Shown here: positions 59,597 through 64,000 of the stretch, piece after piece
How the letters are laid out: each line of letters opens with the position of its first letter
How positions within the stretch are numbered: position 1 is the stretch's first letter
Assembly (NCBI GenBank): GCA_032586195.1
Contig: JAWHQP010000002.1
Location: 62,001-126,000 of the forward strand
DNA from: JAWHQP01 sp032586195
GTDB lineage: Bacteria > Pseudomonadota > Gammaproteobacteria > Enterobacterales > Pasteurellaceae
Length of the DNA: 64,000 nt
Direction: 5' to 3'
The notes under the pieces: model-generated
Databases searched by the model: none
Seen by the model: the letters and a program-made list of their open reading frames with translations, nothing else
Told to the model about the DNA's origin: nothing
Program-made: the position numbers and the translations under genes

Positions 59597-60579
59597 TTTC
59601 TTGTTCCCCCGTTGATTAATAAACCGAGAAAAAACGGCGCGCCGATAAAGGCGGTGATGACACCGAGGGGAATTTCAATAGAAAATACCGAACGGGCGAT
59701 GGTATCGGTCAACAATAAAAATCCCGCCCCGCCGAATAATGCGGTGGGCAGCAGGCGGCGAAAATCCGCGCCGATCCACAATCTGGCGATATGGGGAATC
59801 ACCAGCCCGACCCAGCCGATAACGCCGGTGATGGATACCGCGGCGGAGGTCATCAGGGTGGCGGCAACAATAAAAATTATTCTTGTGCGCTGCACATTAA
59901 TACCCAAAGCGGTTGCCTCTTCATCCTCCAGGCTGAGCAAATTCATCCGCCAACGCAATAAAATCAGCGGAATCATGCCCAGGCAGATGAGCGGAATGGC
60001 GATTTGCAGATCCTGATAGGTTGCCATGTTTAAGCCGCCCAGCAGCCAAAAGGTAATGGTGGTAAGCTGGCTGTATGGATCGGAAAGAATTTTAATCAGC
60101 GAAATGCCCGCCGCTAATAGCGAACCGATAGCGATACCGGAGAGGACCAAGGCGAGAATGGGATCATGATAACGGGCGATTTGCGAAACCCTGAAGACGA
60201 GAAAAACCGTGCATAGTCCGCTGATAAAGGCGATGACCTGGATCATTAGCAGCGATAAGTCAAAATAAATGGCAATCACCGCGCCCAGCCCGGCGCCTAC
60301 GGTAACGCCCAGAATATCGGGTGATACCAACGGATTTTTAAACATGCCCTGATAGGTTGCTCCCGCTATCGCCAGTGCGGCACCCACAAAAACGGCGGTG
60401 AGCATACGCGGTATGCGGATATTCCATAGCACGGTTTCTATGTCGCTTTGAGCGGGTTCAAACAGATGACCGAGGGTATGGAATATATCCGCCGGCGGAA
60501 TAGGGTATTGCCCCGCCGTCAGTGAAATGATGACGGCGACGATGAGAAATAACGGGGAAATCAGTAATTTTATCTTCAT
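59593..60579 (-). CDS. molB: MolB-like FecCD-type permease
   Basis: 328 aa with about nine to ten helices. GATYQGMFKNPLVSPDILGVTVGAGLGA and GVIGWVGLVIPHIARLWIG are signatures of FecCD/BtuC permeases. In H. influenzae the homologue MolB with MolC and MolA imports molybdate and tungstate with low affinity. Its ATG coincides with the last base of the molA stop. Confidence 0.92.
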   Translation of the reverse strand: MKIKLLISPLFLIVAVIISLTAGQYPIPPADIFHTLGHLFEPAQSDIETVLWNIRIPRMLTAVFVGAALAIAGATYQGMFKNPLVSPDILGVTVGAGLGAVIAIYFDLSLLMIQVIAFISGLCTVFLVFRVSQIARYHDPILALVLSGIAIGSLLAAGISLIKILSDPYSQLTTITFWLLGGLNMATYQDLQIAIPLICLGMIPLILLRWRMNLLSLEDEEATALGINVQRTRIIFIVAATLMTSAAVSITGVIGWVGLVIPHIARLWIGADFRRLLPTALFGGAGFLLLTDTIARSVFSIEIPLGVITAFIGAPFFLGLLINGGTRK

Positions 60580-61607
60580 CAGGCAATTCCGAAATCGGCT
60601 AATTCTTGGTCGGATAATTCATATTGATAAAAAAGTTGAAAATATCGTCGAATCAGCACCGCAGTTTCTGTAGCGGGAAATTTCTGCGGGGCAAGTTTAT
60701 GCGCCAGCCACAGGCAGCCGAGCAGCCGGTTTACACCCGGAGGTTGATCCAGCCAGCCGAAAGGAGCGGTTGGAATAAGAAAAACACGCTTGTTCCGCAC
60801 CGCGGCAACCTTTGACCAGATTGGATGCGGCTGCCGCAAGGTGGCATAGAAATTGACATCATGGGTAATGATGACTTGCGGATTCCAAAGTAAAATCTGT
60901 TCTGCCGATACGCGGGCGATCATCTTCTCGCCCACCGATTCGGCCGCGTTTTTTGCGCCCAGCCAATCCAAGACTTCCGTATGAATCGAACCGCTCAGCC
61001 CGGTTTCCAAACCGTCCGCGCCTCGTCCGGAATAGACGGAAAGTGCGGTGTCGTGTTGCAGAGTTTTGTGGGTTTTCTCCATTATGATTTGTGCCAGCCC
61101 GGCCAATTGTTCGCCCCGTTGCCGTTCATCAATTAAGGCAGCCAGCTGGCGGATTTGTTCGGCCGTCTGCTCAAAACGCCCGTCGATTACGACATAAGGA
61201 ATCTGTGTTTGGCGGCTGATTTTTTCGGCGGTATCCAGATAGATTTTTGAAGTACTGCCCACATCCACAATGATATCGGGCCGCATGGCGACAATTTTTT
61301 CCAGCGGAGCGGTGGAACCGCGTCCGACCAGGCGCCCCACGCGGGGAATCTGCCGGATTTGTTCGGGAAAATACCGTTTAACCGGGGACGGCAGCTGTTC
61401 CATCGAAATTCCCACCAGCTTTTCCGCCGCCAGAGAGAGCAAAATTACGTCAGCCACACGCCCCGCGCTTAACACCCGTTTGATTTGTCGGGAGGCGGGC
61501 AGGTTATTGGAAGTCCTGAGCAGATTTTCCGCCCGCAGCGGTTTGGGCAGGCAAGACAATAATGCTAATGAAGCCAGAGATTTGAGCAGATCACGGCGGT
61601 TTTCCAT
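60579..61607 (-). CDS. molA: MolA-like periplasmic binding protein
   Basis: 342 aa, helical-backbone binding protein (FecB/BtuF fold). N-terminal MENRRDLLKSLASLALLSCLP is a Tat-like signal with twin Arg. The mature part has RVGRLVGRGSTAPLEKIVAMRPDIIVDVG and a late APFGWLDQPPGVNRLLG segment. It heads the eight-gene minus-strand unit. A USS lies at 61040-61049. Iron-complex binding is the alternative to Mo/W. Confidence 0.88.
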   Translation of the reverse strand: MENRRDLLKSLASLALLSCLPKPLRAENLLRTSNNLPASRQIKRVLSAGRVADVILLSLAAEKLVGISMEQLPSPVKRYFPEQIRQIPRVGRLVGRGSTAPLEKIVAMRPDIIVDVGSTSKIYLDTAEKISRQTQIPYVVIDGRFEQTAEQIRQLAALIDERQRGEQLAGLAQIIMEKTHKTLQHDTALSVYSGRGADGLETGLSGSIHTEVLDWLGAKNAAESVGEKMIARVSAEQILLWNPQVIITHDVNFYATLRQPHPIWSKVAAVRNKRVFLIPTAPFGWLDQPPGVNRLLGCLWLAHKLAPQKFPATETAVLIRRYFQLFYQYELSDQELADFGIA

Positions 61608-61648
61608 GTGCGGTGTCCATGTAGGTAAATTAATCGCTATGTATTTTA

Positions 61649-61668
61649 TTTTATATCCGAATATAAAA
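61649..61668. promoter_or_regulatory. molA: AT-rich palindrome upstream of molA
   Basis: TTTTATAT (61649-61656) faces ATATAAAA (61661-61668) around CCGA. It lies about 45 bp before the molA start in the divergent gap to radA. It has the same arms as the site before the TonB receptor. TCGCTATGTA just beside it (61634-61643) resembles one ModE half-site, but no matching second half was found. Confidence 0.5.
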
Positions 61669-61760
61669 CAAAGTAAAAATGGTGTAAAAGCGGAAAAGTT
61701 GGCTTTAATCGGCGGGATTGTTACAATTTCATCTCAAACGGAAAAAAATAGGATAACAAA

Positions 61761-63140
61761 ATGGCAAAAGCACCTAAAACCGCTTATGTATGCAATGACT
61801 GTGGGGCGGAGTATGCCCGCTGGCAGGGGCAGTGTTCTGCTTGTAAAGCGTGGAATACGATCAGCGAAGTGCGCATGATTTCTGCGAAACAAACTGTGAA
61901 AAATGATCGTTTCAGCGGCTATGCGGGAGAAACGCGGGCGAAAATCCAAACTTTGGCGGACATCAGCTTACAGGAAACACCGCGTTTTTCCAGCGGGTTT
62001 AATGAATTGGATCGTGTGCTGGGCGGCGGTATCGTGCCGGGCAGCGCCATTCTGATCGGCGGCCATCCGGGCGCGGGGAAGTCCACTTTGTTATTACAGG
62101 TTATGTGCGGTCTGGCGAAAAATATGATTGCGCTTTATGTCACCGGGGAAGAATCTTTACAGCAGGTGGCGATGCGGGCTAATCGGCTGGGCCTGCCGAC
62201 GGATCGCCTGCAAATGTTATCGGAAACCTCGGTAGAACAGATTTGTCATCTGGCGGATCAGCTCAAGCCGCAGGTTATTGTGGTGGACTCTATTCAGGTT
62301 ATGCATCTGGCGGATATTCAGTCTTCGCCGGGCAGTGTGGCGCAGGTGCGGGAATGCGCCTCGTTTTTAACCCGTTATGCGAAAACGCGTCAGGTGGCTA
62401 TTATCATGGTCGGTCACGTAACTAAAGACGGTACGCTGGCGGGGCCGAAGGTGCTGGAACACGCCATTGATTGTTCGTTGCTGTTGGAAGGCGAGTCTGA
62501 TTCCCGTTTCCGCACGCTGCGCAGCCATAAAAACCGTTTCGGCGCGGTGAATGAACTGGGTGTATTTGCTATGACGGAGCAAGGGTTGCGGGAAGTGAAG
62601 AATCCATCAGCGATTTTTCTCAGCCGCAGCGAAGAGCAAACGGCGGGCAGTTCCGTGATGGTGCTGTGGGAAGGCACTCGGCCGCTTTTGGTGGAAATTC
62701 AGGCCTTGGTGGATCATTCCATGCTGGCAAATCCCCGTCGGGTGGCAGTGGGGCTGGAGCAAAACCGCTTGGCGCTGCTGTTGGCGGTGCTGCATCGTCA
62801 CGGCGGCTTGCAGATGTCTGATCAGGATGTGTTCGTCAATGTGGTGGGCGGGGTGAAAGTGGGCGAAACCAGTGCGGATCTTGCCTTGTTGCTGGCGTTG
62901 ATCTCCAGTTTCCGCAATCGTCCGTTACCGCAGGATTTGGTCGTGTTCGGCGAAGTTGGGCTGGCGGGAGAAATCCGTCCGGTGCCGAGTGGTCAGGAAC
63001 GTATTGCCGAAGCGGCGAAGCACGGTTTTAAACGGGCGATTGTGCCTTACGCCAACAAGCCGAAAAGTGCGGTGTCGAATATGCGAGTTTTTACGGTGAA
63101 GAAGTTATCCGATGCATTGGACGTGCTGGAACAGTTTTAG
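61761..63140 (+). CDS. radA: DNA repair protein RadA
   Basis: Helicase that drives branch migration in recombination and in natural transformation. Four-Cys zinc finger (Cys11, 14, 25, 28), Walker A GGHPGAGKST (residues 100-109), RadA-specific KNRFG, and a Lon-like C-terminal domain (LALLLALISSFRNRPLP, FGEVGLAGEIRPV). Length 459 aa. In-frame USS at 63064-63073. Relevant to a species with uptake signals, since RadA processes incoming DNA. Confidence 0.97.
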   Translation: MAKAPKTAYVCNDCGAEYARWQGQCSACKAWNTISEVRMISAKQTVKNDRFSGYAGETRAKIQTLADISLQETPRFSSGFNELDRVLGGGIVPGSAILIGGHPGAGKSTLLLQVMCGLAKNMIALYVTGEESLQQVAMRANRLGLPTDRLQMLSETSVEQICHLADQLKPQVIVVDSIQVMHLADIQSSPGSVAQVRECASFLTRYAKTRQVAIIMVGHVTKDGTLAGPKVLEHAIDCSLLLEGESDSRFRTLRSHKNRFGAVNELGVFAMTEQGLREVKNPSAIFLSRSEEQTAGSSVMVLWEGTRPLLVEIQALVDHSMLANPRRVAVGLEQNRLALLLAVLHRHGGLQMSDQDVFVNVVGGVKVGETSADLALLLALISSFRNRPLPQDLVVFGEVGLAGEIRPVPSGQERIAEAAKHGFKRAIVPYANKPKSAVSNMRVFTVKKLSDALDVLEQF

Positions 63141-63162
63141 CAGGAATCAGGGTATTTGATAC

Positions 63163-63498
63163 TTAAATACAACCACCGCAGCTGCCGCAACGCCAGTCGT
63201 CTTTGTTCACCGCCTGATAGAAAAAACGCAGGGTTTCTTCTTCAAGCGGGATATTGTGAGCGATAAAAACATCGCTCAGCCAGTCAATGTTTTCCACGAT
63301 CCAGTCGTCTTCATCCAGACCTTCGCGGTAAAGTTCATCATCGGGATCGATAAAATTATAGATCCCTTCGGTGCCCATATCCGCCTGACGTCTGTTTTCC
63401 GGCAGGGTAATCGGTAGCCCTTGATAATTGATAACCCAGTGACCCAGGCAGAGCGTATTACCTTCTTTGCTCCATTTCGCTGTAAACGGGTTTTCCAC
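63163..63498 (-). CDS. Small acidic protein with C-terminal Cys cluster, unknown
   Basis: 111 aa, GTG start with AAGGAAAC eight bases upstream. Rich in Asp/Glu/Trp (FIDPDDELYREGLDEDDWIVENIDWL) and ending RCGSCGGCI, three Cys in a CxxCxxC arrangement suited to a metal. It starts like a self-contained soluble domain (WSKEGNTLCLGHWVINYQG). I do not recognise the family. Convergent with radA, divergent from lrp. Confidence 0.75.
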   Translation of the reverse strand: MENPFTAKWSKEGNTLCLGHWVINYQGLPITLPENRRQADMGTEGIYNFIDPDDELYREGLDEDDWIVENIDWLSDVFIAHNIPLEEETLRFFYQAVNKDDWRCGSCGGCI

Positions 63499-63732
63499 TG
63501 TCGTTTCCTTAATGATTTGTTAAAAGAATGTTATTAAATAATAGTATCCGTGTGAGAATAAACCATACGGCGTTTGAGGTAGCAAAACCGAATTAGATCA
63601 AAAAAAGGTGATAAATTTTTTGTTATGAAAAACAGCGTATTTGCGAAATAATAAAGCACAAAAATCTAAAAACTTACGGAAAATAGTGTAAGATTAAGGA
63701 ATCTTTTCGCTATTTATCAGAAGGGGAATTTT

Positions 63733-64000
63733 ATGGATAAAAAATTGCCTAAGGCACTCGACGGCATTGATATAAAAATTTTAAACGAATTGCAGCGTAA
63801 CGGAAAAATTTCCAATATTGATTTATCCAAGAAGGTCGGCCTGTCGCCTACGCCTTGTCTGGAGCGGGTGAAACGGCTGGAACGGCAAGGGGTGATTATG
63901 GGCTACAAAGCATTGTTAAACCCCGAGTTGCTGAATTCGCCGCTGTTGGTCATCGTGGAAATTACCCTGATTCGCGGCAAACCCGATGTGTTTGAGGAGT
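63733..64000 (+). CDS. lrp: Leucine-responsive regulatory protein, 3' end outside window
   Basis: First 89 codons of an Lrp/AsnC regulator. Helix-turn-helix with ILNELQRNGKISNIDLSKKVGLSPTPCLERVKRLERQGVI, nearly the E. coli Lrp sequence, and the start of the RAM effector domain. The gene runs off the window. The gap before it (63499-63732) is AT-rich and should hold its promoter. Confidence 0.95.
   Translation, partial: MDKKLPKALDGIDIKILNELQRNGKISNIDLSKKVGLSPTPCLERVKRLERQGVIMGYKALLNPELLNSPLLVIVEITLIRGKPDVFEE

Noticed and set aside
1..64000. CRISPR arrays, tRNA/rRNA genes, insertion sequences, prophage
   Set aside because: No spaced direct repeats, no tRNA or rRNA segments, no transposase or integrase reading frames were seen.

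Overview
The window comes from a member of the Pasteurellaceae. Two things show this. It carries about thirty exact copies of the Haemophilus-type DNA uptake signal core AAGTGCGGT. It also has blocks of gene order that I recall from Haemophilus influenzae: purH-purD-glyA, lolB-ispE-prs next to cca-SH3 protein-pit-DUF47-CYTH, lpxL opposite hldE, radA next to lrp, and a mol/mod locus. The unusual catabolic content would suit a rumen succinate producer such as Basfia/Mannheimia succiniciproducens or Actinobacillus succinogenes, but I cannot fix the species.

Layout. 1-4009: 3' part of a copper-exporting P-type ATPase, then uup. 4102-16308: a catabolic gene set on the minus strand. In transcription order it holds a 6-oxocamphor-hydrolase-like crotonase, an MFS carrier, a short-chain dehydrogenase, a thiolase, a DUF849/BKACE enzyme, an outer-membrane channel of the aromatic-degradation type, both CoA-transferase subunits, a second thiolase, a broken MFS/flavoprotein chimera, an ApbE flavin transferase and a LysR regulator. 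16634-22034: parE-nirK-parC, with a copper nitrite reductase between the two topoisomerase IV genes. 22035-28104: an RNA-like intergenic region, then purH-GNAT-purD-glyA-DUF1294. 28145-31521: a LysR/SDR/monooxygenase-fold trio and an EamA exporter. 31644-40928: housekeeping genes (yfcH, argR, mdh, prmB, smrB, lpxL, hldE, tpx, ettA); hldE is frameshifted. 41262-45550: a nanX/nanY-like anhydro-sialic acid locus with a second oxidoreductase and a GntR regulator. 45737-53728: prs-ispE-lolB-cca, SH3 protein, pit-DUF47 and a CYTH triphosphatase. 53790-61607: a TonB receptor together with two complete oxyanion ABC importers and modD. 61761-64000: radA, a small Cys-rich unknown, and the start of lrp.

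How the genes may work together. My main inference concerns the 4-16 kb cluster. The crotonase keeps the residues that cut cyclic 1,3-diketones. The SDR could oxidise the ring-opened hydroxy-keto acid. The BKACE enzyme could cleave the resulting beta-keto acid with acetyl-CoA. The CoA-transferase and the two thiolases would finish conversion to acetyl-CoA. This is the logic of anaerobic phloroglucinol (dihydrophloroglucinol to triacetate) breakdown, but with an unusual ring-opening enzyme. The substrate is not proven by sequence. The molybdenum/tungsten locus joins outer-membrane uptake (TonB receptor), a MolBCA-type importer and a ModABC-type importer in one minus-strand unit, and similar AT-rich palindromes lie in front of its first and last genes.

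No tRNA, rRNA, CRISPR array or insertion sequence was recognised.
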